Origin: Chlorella sp. KRBP
Taxonomy: Eukaryota > Chlorophyta > Trebouxiophyceae > Chlorellales > Chlorellaceae
Reading direction: 5' to 3'
DNA length: 64,000 nucleotides
Assembly: GCA_004335735.1 (NCBI GenBank)
Contig: QAXK01003345.1
Span: 1 to 64,000, forward strand
Shown here: one piece after another, positions 1 to 9,780 of the stretch
Layout of the letters: the number at the start of each line of letters is the position of its first letter
How positions within the stretch are numbered: position 1 is the first letter of the stretch
Position numbers and translations under genes: made by a program
Notes under the pieces: model-generated
What the model was told of the DNA's origin: nothing
Databases searched by the model: none
The model's input: only the letters and a program-made list of their open reading frames with translations

Positions 1-499
1 ATACGCGTGGGGCGGCCCTTGGCAGGCCCGGGCTGTCAGTGGGCTTGGCATGTCCTGTGGTGGTTTCGATTATGCAAGCAGTCTCTCTCTCAGCGGTGGT
101 GCAGCCTGATGCAGCGCAGAGCGACGATGATGCGGAGGACGGGTGATGTGGCTCCCCATTCCACGTCTTTGGGTGCAGGTGCGCGTGCATGGGGCCGGCC
201 TCTGATGCGCGACCCCAACGTGCGTTCTGAGTCTGTCTGATTGGTCGCAGATCACTTGATTGCCCGTTGGACGCTGGGCTAATGCCTGCTCGCGTGTGCG
301 TGTCCAACGCTTGTGGCACTCCGCTGACATCACTGATTCGCATGGTTACGGCGTTCCATGCATTGGGTGTTGCCCTGCTTGCTGCGTGCGCTGCTTTGCA
401 TGGCTGCGAGCAGCGGCAGGGCTTCACCGCTGAGCAAACGCAGATTTGCGTTAACGTTTGCGGCCAGGTGCACATGGGGGGACGGCACACTTGCACGCA
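1..499. other. 3' flank of DRC2; possible tail of an upstream gene
   Basis: This stretch lies beyond the DRC2 stop codon and presumably contains its 3' UTR. A plus-strand frame is open from base 2 to a TGA at 107-109. It encodes SCGGFDYASS at 53-82, a peptide also encoded at 25904-25933, so it could be the last exon of a gene lying left of the window. Nothing else in it is recognisable. Confidence 0.3.
53..89 (+). repeat. 37-bp dispersed repeat, copy A
   Basis: These 37 bases are identical to 25904-25940. The similarity extends about ten bases to the left with two mismatches. The sequence is not simple, apart from the CT run at its right end. In one frame both copies read SCGGFDYASSLS. Confidence 0.8.
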
Positions 500-3400
500 T
501 CAGTGGGCAGCGCCACCGCCAATGTTGGAAACGGCGTTGACCATGACCAGCTGGCCTGGCCCACCTGCACCCGCCCGAATGGCCTGTGCCTGTGCGCGGG
601 CCTTGTTGCGCTCCGCCAGCGTGACCTGCAGGCGGTTGTTGACCACCATGAGCGGGTTGACCGGGTTGTTGAGCACGTCGTCGTTGACGCTGATGCCATC
701 AAGGTACTGCTTGAGGATGGACCTGCACGCAGTGGGCAAACGCACCCACCACAGCGGGTAGGGTTAGGGGTTAGCAGCACAACCTCAACCTTACATGTGG
801 TGCAGCACCTAACCCGCATCCACACATACCTGAGGTCGGCATTCTCCCGCTCAAGCCGCGCCTTCTCCTTGTCAATGGCGCACTTGTCCAGCAGTGCCTT
901 GTTGTATCGCCGGAAGAAGCGGTCCAAGGCGTTCCAGTCCGCCACGGGCTTGCCGCTGTCACTCAGCAAGGCGCTGGACATGCGCGGGCGGCCGGACTGC
1001 TCCTCGTCCCCCTCCTCCTGCTCCTCCGCCCCTCTTTGCTGCTTGCCTGCAAGGGTTACAGCATGAGGTGCAGAAGGTGGTGTTGCAGGCTCATGGTCAG
1101 CCTGGCCAGGAGCCGCTCGCTCGTTCCCAAACGTGGCAGCCGCAACAGCCATGTGTTCCTGCGCACCTTGAAGCTCCTCGTCGGTGGGGACGCCATGCTC
1201 ACCCGCAGCCTGATGGTACGCCTCCTCAACCTGCACAGCCAGGGCCACCAAGGTCGTGCAGGGTTTACGTAACGTCTGATGCGTTGTGGCTGCAGCACAA
1301 CGTGCTTGGTGTCGCGCACCTGAGGTGACACCATGAAGGGCAGGACCTTCTCCTGCTCCGTCTCAAACTTGCGGCAGAGCTCTGCTAGCTGCAGCACTGT
1401 CTCGGCCGTGCCGAGTTTCTTCTTGAGCGTGGCCTCCGCCGAGTTGCTGGCCAGTGTCAGCGCCTTGAGCCGCTCAGCCTGCACAGCACACATACATGTG
1501 CATGTGTGGGACCTGCTTGTAGCACGGCTCGCAGACCTGTGCAGCGCATGCTGTACTGGATGCAGCAAACAAAGGCGCGCTAGCTCACCTGTGCAGAGCG
1601 GAAGTGATCCATGCCTGACTTGAGGTGCGCGTAATGCCTGGACATAATTTCCTTTTCGTTGCGCAGCGCGCGGTTGCGCTCCTCCCATTCCCTGCACAAG
1701 GCGCATGGGAACCATGGGCAAGTGTCAGCAGCACTTCCTAGCATCACCAGACAGCTGGCGGCAGAGTAGCTGCGGCTACTCTGCGCTGCACTGCGGGGCA
1801 GACTCATGTTGTGCACTTGCTGGTTGCGCACCTGCTGTTGGTGGCGATCTTGGTACGCCAGTGCGTGAGTGCCTGCTGCAGCTTGACCAGCTTGCGCATG
1901 CGCTTTTCAATCACGCGCGCCGCCTGTGCGTCGTTGCGTGTGAGCTGCTTGAACGCCGACGTGCGGTGCTCTGTTGTCTCGAGGTACGCCTTGTGCGCCT
2001 GCGGACACGCAGGAAACCACCAGAGCCACGCACGGCATGAGGAGGAAATGTCAGCAGCGAGTCCATACCATGAGGTGACGCATCAGGCGCTTGGTATCTT
2101 TCAGCACAGCGCGAGCGCTCGCCTGCTCAAAGTGCCGCTCCAGCTCCTCAATGATGCCCTCCAGCTGGATCTTGAGCACGTTGTAGTCCTCGCTGTTGCG
2201 GTTCTTGATCTCCTCACGCTGGGCCTCAAACTCCTGCATTTGCCGGAGGCAAGCAGCAAAGAGCACACTGCTCACGGCACCTGCTGACCTGTCGGCAGCA
2301 GCGCCCTGCACAGCACAGAAGCCGCCTCCTCACCTGCCGCAACTCGTTCTCAGCGTCTGCGAACTCCTGTTCCATGGCAGCCAGCATGTCGGCCATGTCC
2401 TTCTTCTGGCGTGCGTGGCTGTTCATCACCTCGGTGCGCTCCCTGTAGGCATGCAACAGTCAGAACACCGGCACCAGCACGGTGACGGCAACACATCAAG
2501 GTGCGCCTTGCCCGCCTCTCCAGTGTCTGACATGTCAATGATGTCATGCACAGTGCCGTCTGCAACACGCTGCACTCATCACCCGTGCCCCACACTGCCC
2601 GTGCCCCACACTCACACGTCGAACTCGTCCTCGAGCGCCTTGAGGTCTTGCAGGAACTCGGTCTCGAGCGCCTTCATGCGCTGGTACTGCAGGTCTAGCA
2701 GAGAGTCCATGATGAGCATGTGCGCGCGTACCGCCATGCCATACTGCTCCTCGGCCTCCTCCAGGTCGCGGTCCAGCATCTGCGCGCGCATCAAGCCCAC
2801 AGGCGCGGAACATGCTGCAGCGACTAGCACGCACGGCCTGGGCTGCGTCTGTTTCCCAGCTGTCGGCATCAAGCCCACAGGCGCGGAACATGCTGCAGCG
2901 ACTAGCACGCACGGCCTGGGCTGCGTCTGTTTCCCAGCTGTCGGCATCATGCCCACACACGCACCTGCACGATGGCGTCCTTGCGGTCCACCTCCCTCTC
3001 GTGGTTCTGGCTCAGCACCTCGATCTCACGTCGCAGCTCCTCCACCTGCACTCCAGGCCAGCGCACGTGAAGCCCAGGCGTGTCGATTGACGGTGGACGG
3101 GCGCACTCAAGTCATGTGCCCACGTGCAGGCACGCACCTTGGCCATCCGCATAATCTTGCGCCACTGATTGTGGATCTTTATGCCATTGAGGCGCGCGTA
3201 CGCCTGCTCCCGCAGCTGCTTCTCGCGCAGCGCCAGCCGCACCGCTTCCTGCGGGCAAGCAGATGGCAGCAGGCATCCTGAGGTCATACGCACCGCCTGC
3301 GTAATCACTACCTTGCCAAGCACCGAGGCGCCTGCACTGCAAGCAGCCATGGCGCGTACCTGCTCCCGTCGCTCCGCCTCCTCCGCCTGCAGCGCCTCCA

Positions 3401-3574
3401 TTTCCAGGCGGATGCGGCGCTCATTCTCCGTCTCTGACTCCTTGACCTGCGGCCAGCACAGTGCACATGATGAACGCGCTCGAAGGCAGGCCGTGCTCCG
3501 GACACTTGCCGTGCGCGAGATGATGCAGGACGCACCTTCGAGGCGCCCTTGACTCCCTTCTTTATCTTGGCCAT
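500..3574 (-). CDS. DRC2: Dynein regulatory complex subunit 2 (CCDC65/FAP250 homologue)
   Basis: Structural coiled-coil subunit of the nexin-dynein regulatory complex, which links axonemal doublets and controls dynein in motile cilia. Twelve exons: 3536-3574, 3360-3446, 3138-3248, 2965-3045, 2616-2779, 2334-2442, 2069-2233, 1832-1998, 1589-1691, 1320-1478, 830-1230 and 500-722. They sum to 1809 nt (602 aa) with consistent phases. Family landmarks are a basic start (MAKIKKGVKG), an HNQWRKIMRMAK segment, LEEAEEQYGMAVRAHM, LAELCRKFETEQEKVLPF, a FFRRYNKALLDK stretch and a C-terminal LKQYLDGISV. All match CCDC65 proteins as I remember them. It is longer than the human protein (about 480 aa) mainly because exon 11 carries an acidic, Gln-rich insertion before the FFRRYNK motif. 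The start is the ATG of the short basic first exon. It is divergently arranged with DBR1. It implies that the organism makes, or recently made, motile flagella. Confidence 0.93.
2788..2948. repeat. 78-bp tandem duplication in a DRC2 intron
   Basis: A 78-bp unit is present twice in tandem (from about 2789 and about 2867), with a short partial third copy at 2945. It lies inside the intron between DRC2 exons 4 and 5 (2780-2964), so it does not alter the protein. Confidence 0.9.
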
Positions 3575-4163
3575 CTCGAGCGCCCACTACTGCCGTCGCT
3601 GCGGTGCTGCGTCGAGGTGCGCTGCTGCTGCCTCCGTGCACGACGCCTTCCGCACGGAGGGCCGCGAGCGAACGCAGGGGCGTCAAGCTCGTTGAGACAG
3701 CATATGTGGCTGATGTAGTCGCTGCGCTACGGAGCGACGAGCTCTGCGGCACGGTGGCGCGCGGGGCCGGAGCCTTGGGGCCGCTCGGAGGGCTGCAGCA
3801 AGGCTCGCGAATAGCGACTTGGCAACTCGCGAGAAGATGTTGGCGCACAGGATGATGCGGGATCGTTGCTGCTGCTCCTCTGGTTCACCACCGAGGGTTT
3901 GCAATGTTCAGAGTGGGGAGGACAGTAAGAGCAAGCAGAGCGTCGCCAACCTGCCGCCCATACCGTCATCTCGGCATTGCCCGCACCAGGCGCGCTGCAG
4001 GCCTGAGGTGCAGGTCTGCGGGTCGCAGCGCGGGGCGTGCAGGGCGCTGCCGGCCGCAGGGAAGCCTCAGGTTTCTGACAAGAGGGAGGCACGCACCCGC
4101 TGGCGTAGCGGACGGCCACCCATCCAGCTGCAGCCGCACGGACGGGCGCACCAGCGCGAGCAG
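3575..4163. promoter_or_regulatory. Divergent promoter region of DRC2 and DBR1
   Basis: This 589-bp stretch separates the two divergent start codons and must hold both promoters and 5' UTRs. Several short open frames cross it, but none is recognisable. No TATA box is obvious. Confidence 0.5.
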
Positions 4164-7101
4164 ATGGCGGAGCACGGCGACCAGCAGCAGCCAGACACCA
4201 TCACAGTGAGCAAGTGCAGCTGCTCTGGTGTGTGCACCACTTGCACTGGTGTGCAACGCTCAATCAACTAGGCCTCCGTCGCCCACGCGTGGTGCGCGCG
4301 CAGATCGCCATCGAGGGGTGCTGCCATGGCGAGCTGGACGACATTTACGGCACGCTGCAGCACCTTGAGAGGGTGGAGGGCAAGAAGATCGACCTGCTCA
4401 TCAGCTGCGGCGACTTCCAGGTGGGCGCCTGCCTCTGTGATGCGCAGAGTGAGTCTGGCGGTGGCGCACAGCTGGCACACGCTCCTCTTGGCCTGGTGTG
4501 CGCTCAAACACACACAGGCGGTGCGCAACGTGGATGACCTGGAGACCATGGCGTGCCCGCCCAAGTACCGCGACATTCAGACCTTTTACAAGTACTACAA
4601 GGGGGAGAAGCAGGCGCCCTTCCCCACGCTCTTCAGTAAGCAGTGGGCAGAGAACGCAAGAATACGGTCCAGCCGAGCAGTTAGCGTCCAACTGCTTGGC
4701 TGGGCCTTGTCCTTTTTGCCGTTCCCGACCAGGGCGCCTGGAACCTGCCGGCGTCAGAGGCGTGATGATGCAGCGCTGGTGGTTTGGTGTCACCTGGCTT
4801 GCAGTTGGAGGGAACCATGAGGCGGCCAACCACCTGTGGGAGCTCTACTACGGAGGCTGGGCGGCGCCCAACATTTACTTCATGGGCTTCACGGGCTGCG
4901 TCAAGTTTGGTGGGCTGAGGATCGCCGGCCTGTCAGGCATCTACAAGCAGGTGCCTGAGCAAGGGGCCGTCGCCCCACGATTGCGCATGATGGCCGGCTG
5001 GATACATTGCCACTATACACGGGTGGGCTCCACAGACGGCTGTTGCTGTGGTGCTCATGCTGTTGCTGGTCAGGGCGACTACCAGCGGGGGCACTGGGAG
5101 CAGCTGCCGTACGACGAGAGTAGCATGAGGTCCATCTACCACGTACGTGACTTTGAGGTGTACCGCCTCATGCAGGTGCGGGACCTTGTTGGAGTGGCCG
5201 ACACGCAAAGCCAGCAGACTCAACCAAGCTTGTCAAAGACCAGCGCTTTGCATGGGCAGCACCATGGGCCAAAGCCAGATCTCGTTACGTAATCATGTGG
5301 TCCTGCTGCATGCAGATCCAGCAGCCGGTTGACGTCTTCCTGTCACATGACTGGCCCACCAACATTGCGCTGCACGGGGACACCGCCTCACTGATCAAGC
5401 GCAAGCCCTTCCTCGCCAAGGAGGTGCGCGCCGACATGCAGAGCTGCACGACATGCAGGGCGGCGCGTGCAACGTTCGTTGTTTGCTTGAGTCAGCGTAC
5501 GGACAGCCATACACCACACGTTTGCAGTGCGTTGCGTGGGGGTGCGCCGCTGCTGCGCAGATTGAGGCTGGGGAGCTAGGGAGCCCTGCGGGGGAACAGC
5601 TGCTGCACGCACTGCAGCCCAGCTACTGGTTCAGTGCGCACCTGCACACCAAGTTCCCGGCCGTGGTACGGGACTCGATGCGTGGTGTGCGCCTCTGCTG
5701 CACGGAATGTGGTGGTTGTGTGCGCTCACACATGCACCTGTTGGGCCGTGTGGTGCATGCCGCAGGTGCACCATCCCGGTGGCGGCACCACGCGTTTCCT
5801 GGCGCTGGACAAGTGCCTGCCTGGCCGCGACTTTCTGCAGGTGTGAGCACAGCACAGCACACGCCCCGTCACACTCGTGCAGAGCCCAAGAGCTGGACGG
5901 GGCTGGGCAAGCAAGCGCACCTCTGTGGCCTGTGGACTGTCGCAGGTCGTGACGTTGCCTGCCAAGGGACCAAAGAGGTTTGAGTACGACCCCGAGTGGC
6001 TGGCCATCATGCGCTCCACACACGGCGTGCTCAACCTGAGGAGGCAGCCCAGGTGCGTTGCGTGTACGCGCTGCCGTGCCGTGTAGCATGCAGGGTAGAG
6101 CAGTTAGCATGTGCACCCTACTCAGTGAGTTAAGCAGCGGCACGATGCAGGCCGCAGTCCTGCTCCAGCACGTGCTGTGGGTGCTGTCATCAGAGCGCGC
6201 ATGATGACAATACATGCGGTGAGGTGCATGTGCCATTGGCTGTGTGCCACTTGTCACCTGTCCCTTTGCTGCACTGTTGTTGCATTCCACACAGGCCCCT
6301 GCCACCGGGTGGCCAAGGCCAAGGCAAGATGGCGCGGCATGGCCCCCAGGCGTCCGACGTGGCGTTTGTGGACAAGCTGCTTGCCAGCAAGGGAGGAGCT
6401 GCACTGGCAGTGCCCGAGAACTTTGTGGCGACCGTGGTGCCCTACGAGCCCCCTGGCCCTGGCGGGGGACGTGCACCAAGAGGGCGCATGCCCACGGCAC
6501 ACATACGCAACCCACAGGCAAGCACCACGGCGTGTGCTGGAGCAGGACTGCTGCAGCTGCTGCATTTGGATCTGGGAGCACTGGGCTCACACCCTCCCCC
6601 TCCTTGCCAACACCTTTGCTTCTCCACCCTGCCTGCCCTTGCGACGGTGACCCGCAGACGGTGGAGCTGCTGGGCATGCTGGACCTGTCCTACAACCTTG
6701 ACCACAAGGAGGCGGGCGGCAGTGGTGGGGGCCCATGGCCGGCGGCAGGCGGGCGTGGGCGCCCTGTGCAGGCCTGGCCTACCAGCGCTGCGCCGCCTGG
6801 CGTGGTGCTGCCGCCGCCCCCGGCTGCCCTGCGCAACCCCGAGGAGATTGACTTGGATGACGAGGACGACGGCGCAAGGCAGGACCAGGGTGCGGCGGCG
6901 GCGGCAGGCTCCACAGCTGCAGCAGCTGGGGCAGCGCCACGCAACCCAGAGGAGATTGACCTGGATGGCCTGGACGACGAGGTGGGCGAGCAGGGCGGCC
7001 CGTCGCTCGAGGTGGATGAAGACGCACCACCGGACGACCAAGAGGACGAGGGGCGGCCTGAGCGAGAAGAAGATCCCATGTTCCAGCCCATTGGATTGTG
7101 A
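4164..7101 (+). CDS. DBR1: Lariat debranching enzyme
   Basis: Metallophosphoesterase that hydrolyses the 2'-5' branch of excised intron lariats in the nucleus. Eleven exons: 4164-4205, 4304-4420, 4518-4635, 4805-4950, 5074-5175, 5316-5423, 5561-5665, 5766-5840, 5946-6052, 6295-6517 and 6658-7101. They total 1587 nt (528 aa). The metal-site motifs are in the expected order: EGCCHGELD (with the Cys typical of DBR1 in place of the usual Asp), SCGDFQ, FIGGNHEA, FLSHDWP and SAHLHTKF. DBR1 hallmarks YGGWAAPNIYFMG and FEYDPEWLAI follow. The C-terminal quarter is disordered and acidic, with two near-identical RNPEEIDLD segments. The first coding exon encodes 14 residues and splices in phase to IAIEGCC; that start is inferred. 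The intron after exon 10 has a GC donor. Confidence 0.95.
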
Positions 7102-7434
7102 GCGTGGCCTGCCTTGCGCTCCATGGTACCTCACTCCCTCTTCCCTCACTCCCTCTTCACACTTTTTGAGTCACTCGTCCAAGGGCCCGCCCCAACTGCG
7201 GCGAGGGACGACGGATGCACCGATGCACCGATGCAAGTGCGCGCTGCAAGAGCGACTTGTGTGAGCAACAGCCGACTCGCTCCCCTTGTGGTGAGACTCG
7301 TGCAAGATATGCCTTTTCGTGCATATGCTTTCGTGCGCTGGCGGCTTCAAGCAAAGGCCCGGAGCAAAGAAGGGCACAACACACAGGCGCAGCATTGATT
7401 TCGGCGCATTAGCGCCCTGCGCCTGCTGCACATC
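7102..7434. promoter_or_regulatory. DBR1 3' UTR and SPX gene promoter
   Basis: This is 333 bp between tandem genes. Three copies of a ctccctc-like word occur at 7133-7160, and gatgcaccgatgcaccgatg is an 8-bp repeat at 7213-7232. No poly(A) signal or promoter element is convincing. Confidence 0.4.
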
Positions 7435-9573
7435 ATGAAGTTTGGTAAGGAGCAGCCGCCATCAGGACAAGCACGCGCAACCCCTGGCTGCGCAGCACCT
7501 GCAAGCTGCGCGAAAGGCGCGTGCGAATGAATCAGCTCTGCTTCCCCGTCGTTGACGCGTTCTCTGCTTCGCGCAGGGAAGCTTCTGCGGGTGGCACACC
7601 CGGGCGTGGGGGGCCACTCCACGACTGGGGGCCACGTCCTGAGCTACGCCAAGCTCAAGAAGCTGCTCAAGGCTCTTGCGCAGCCCAGCCTGCCGTCCTC
7701 GCAGGTGAGGTGCGCCGTGGTACGTGCAATGCCAGGACGCGATGATGGACGCGATGGAAGATATCATCGCGATGTGGCAGGCCGCAAGCGGAGACACAGC
7801 CGACCAAGGAGTGAGCCTTTCCATCTGGCTGTCCGCTCCAAGTGCAGGCCGCCCCAAGCAGCAACGTCGGCATACGCACGTCGCTGCAAGCGCACACGCC
7901 GGCACAGCGCTTCATCAACATGCTCAACGCCGAACTCACGCGCATCAACGACGACTTCAGTGAGCGACTCGTGCGCTCTGGCTCGCCGTTGAGGTGGCGC
8001 AGATGCCGATTGGATTCCCTGAACGCGATTTGATCCTGCCCTCGCGCGCTGCCTGCGCGCGCAGTCGACAAGGAGGAGGAGGCAGTGATACGTCTCGAGG
8101 CGCTCGCGCGGCGCGTTGACGGCGCCTCCACGCTCGACTTGCCGCGGTTGCAGGTGGGCGCCCGTGATGCGGTACATGTGTCCACTCAAAAGTGTGGGCC
8201 AGCACACTCACAAGGAGCCATTTCATTTGCCTCCGGCCGCAGGCACTGTGGGCGGCCCTGGTCGACCTGCACGGGCAGCTCGTGCTGTGCCTGCATTGGT
8301 GAGCGTCAGGGTTAGTTCCCCTGGGTAGCGGAGCTACGCGAACACGTGGCACAGGCACCCACGTGCCCTCGTCGAGGAACCTCGCCGCGCAGGAGCCTGC
8401 TCAATCACGCTGCCATCCTCAAAATCCTCAAGAAGTATGACAAGGTCGTCAGGTTGAGCGCAGACGTGTCGCTGCGCACTACGAGGCAGCGCATCATCCT
8501 GTCCCAGGTGAGCCTCGGAGCACTCCCAGCGCAGCAAAAGGGGACTGACGTTTGGGACTGACGCACAGGTGGCCGTGTCTCACCTGTGCACTTGCTGCTG
8601 TCGCACACGCAGCCTTTCTCGTCAACAACCATCATGAAGCAGCTGGTTCAGCGGGCCGAGACCTTGGCAGCCAGGGTTGTCAGCCAGCAGCGCGTACTGC
8701 TCGGCCAGCAACAGTACGAGGCCACTGCACAGGTGGCAGGCACGGCCGAGCCCGGGCACGTGCACCTGCTCAGCGGACAGCAGCTTGGTCGGCTTGCAAG
8801 CGACAGCCCTGTATTCAGGTACGATAACCAACTGGTTGACGGTCTGCTCGCAGCTCGTTGTCCTTTACGGGCCGCCAGTGAGAGCCACACACGTGGCCTC
8901 ATGATGTGGCGACGATGCCGCAGGAGCACACAGCAGGCGCTGCAGCTGTGGGCAACCTTGTGCAGCACAGCGAGCACGCCGTCAACTCTACTGTCGCCAG
9001 ACATCGTGAACGACCTGCAGCGCAGCCTGGGGCTCCTGTCTGGAGCAGGACAATGTGCCCGAGGCGGGGCCGCGCGAGCAGTTGATGATGATGCCCTTGG
9101 TGCGTGCTGCGTGGGTAGCGTGGTGTTTGTGGTCGTTCTGTTTGAGTGACTGGAGCGGGTTGACCTGTTACTGCCTGCCCTGCCTGCTGTTTGCAGAGCT
9201 GTCTCTCGACAACTCGCATCCAAGACCGGCCGGCGCCACGCCCAACACCAGCTCAATCTTGGGGGGCATGCCGCCTGCCCTGCACACCTCTCCCTCGACC
9301 CAGTCTTGGCAAGTCCTTGCGCCGGCAACCTCGGTTGCCTGTGAAACGGCGACGTTGTCCACCACAGTGTCATTAGTCTCGTCAGAACTCATGCTGGCCG
9401 TGCCAGCCAACGACGAGGTCTGGCGATTGGCTGGGCGTGTGTCATCTGGAGCGCTCACTGCTCCCAGCGCGTTTGACTCTTGTGCCACACACCACAGCGA
9501 GGGTGCCACGCTGCGGCTCAACGGGAGCGCTGAGGACGAGAGGGGATGCTACCAACTCAGACGACGAGCTTGA
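7435..9573 (+). CDS. SPX-domain protein (inositol pyrophosphate/phosphate sensing)
   Basis: The N-terminal half is an SPX domain, the inositol-pyrophosphate-binding module of phosphate signalling and transport proteins. Ten exons: 7435-7444, 7577-7704, 7736-7810, 7848-7959, 8065-8153, 8243-8298, 8393-8507, 8613-8818, 8924-9099 and 9197-9573. They sum to 1344 nt (447 aa) in consistent phase. Seen directly: MKFGK start, LSYAKLKKLLKAL, the helix FINMLNAELTRIND followed by KEEEAVIRLEAL, and the lysine-rich ILKILKKYDK signature. The first exon has only 10 coding bases. A Gly-rich stretch replaces the usual residues between MKFGK and the Tyr-Lys helix. The C-terminal part (from about residue 200) has no recognisable EXS, RING, MFS or VTC domain, so this looks like a stand-alone SPX regulator. 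The last two exons are less certain. Confidence 0.82.
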
Positions 9574-9581
9574 GTCAGTGT

Positions 9582-9607
9582 GGGGGGATAGGGTGGGGTG
9601 AGGTGGG
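9582..9607 (+). other. Potential G-quadruplex just after the SPX stop
   Basis: Four runs of three or more G with loops of 1 to 6 bases occur on the plus strand, beginning 9 bases after the stop codon, so they would lie in the SPX 3' UTR. Confidence 0.45.
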
Positions 9608-9749
9608 AGCGGGTTGCTGTATGGGATGGGATGGCATGGCCAACTGCCAGTGGCAGTCTGCAGCTGCCAGAGGGCAGGGCACGCGCACCTGCATCGGCGC
9701 TGCAAGGCATAGCAGCCGGGCACTTGAACAGGTACTTGACCCCTCTATC

Positions 9750-9780
9750 TGTAACGCGCTTGGTGTCGTCTTTTTTGTAA
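9750..9780 (+). terminator. Candidate poly(A) signals of the SPX gene
   Basis: Two TGTAA motifs (9750-9754 and 9776-9780) lie about 180 and 200 bases after the SPX stop. TGTAA is the usual poly(A) signal in many green algae. Confidence 0.35.

Noticed and set aside
1056..1721. Long minus-strand open frames that continue through DRC2 introns
   Set aside because: Read-through frames of real exons. The spliced model keeps the family motifs and a correct total phase; the read-through parts are not conserved.
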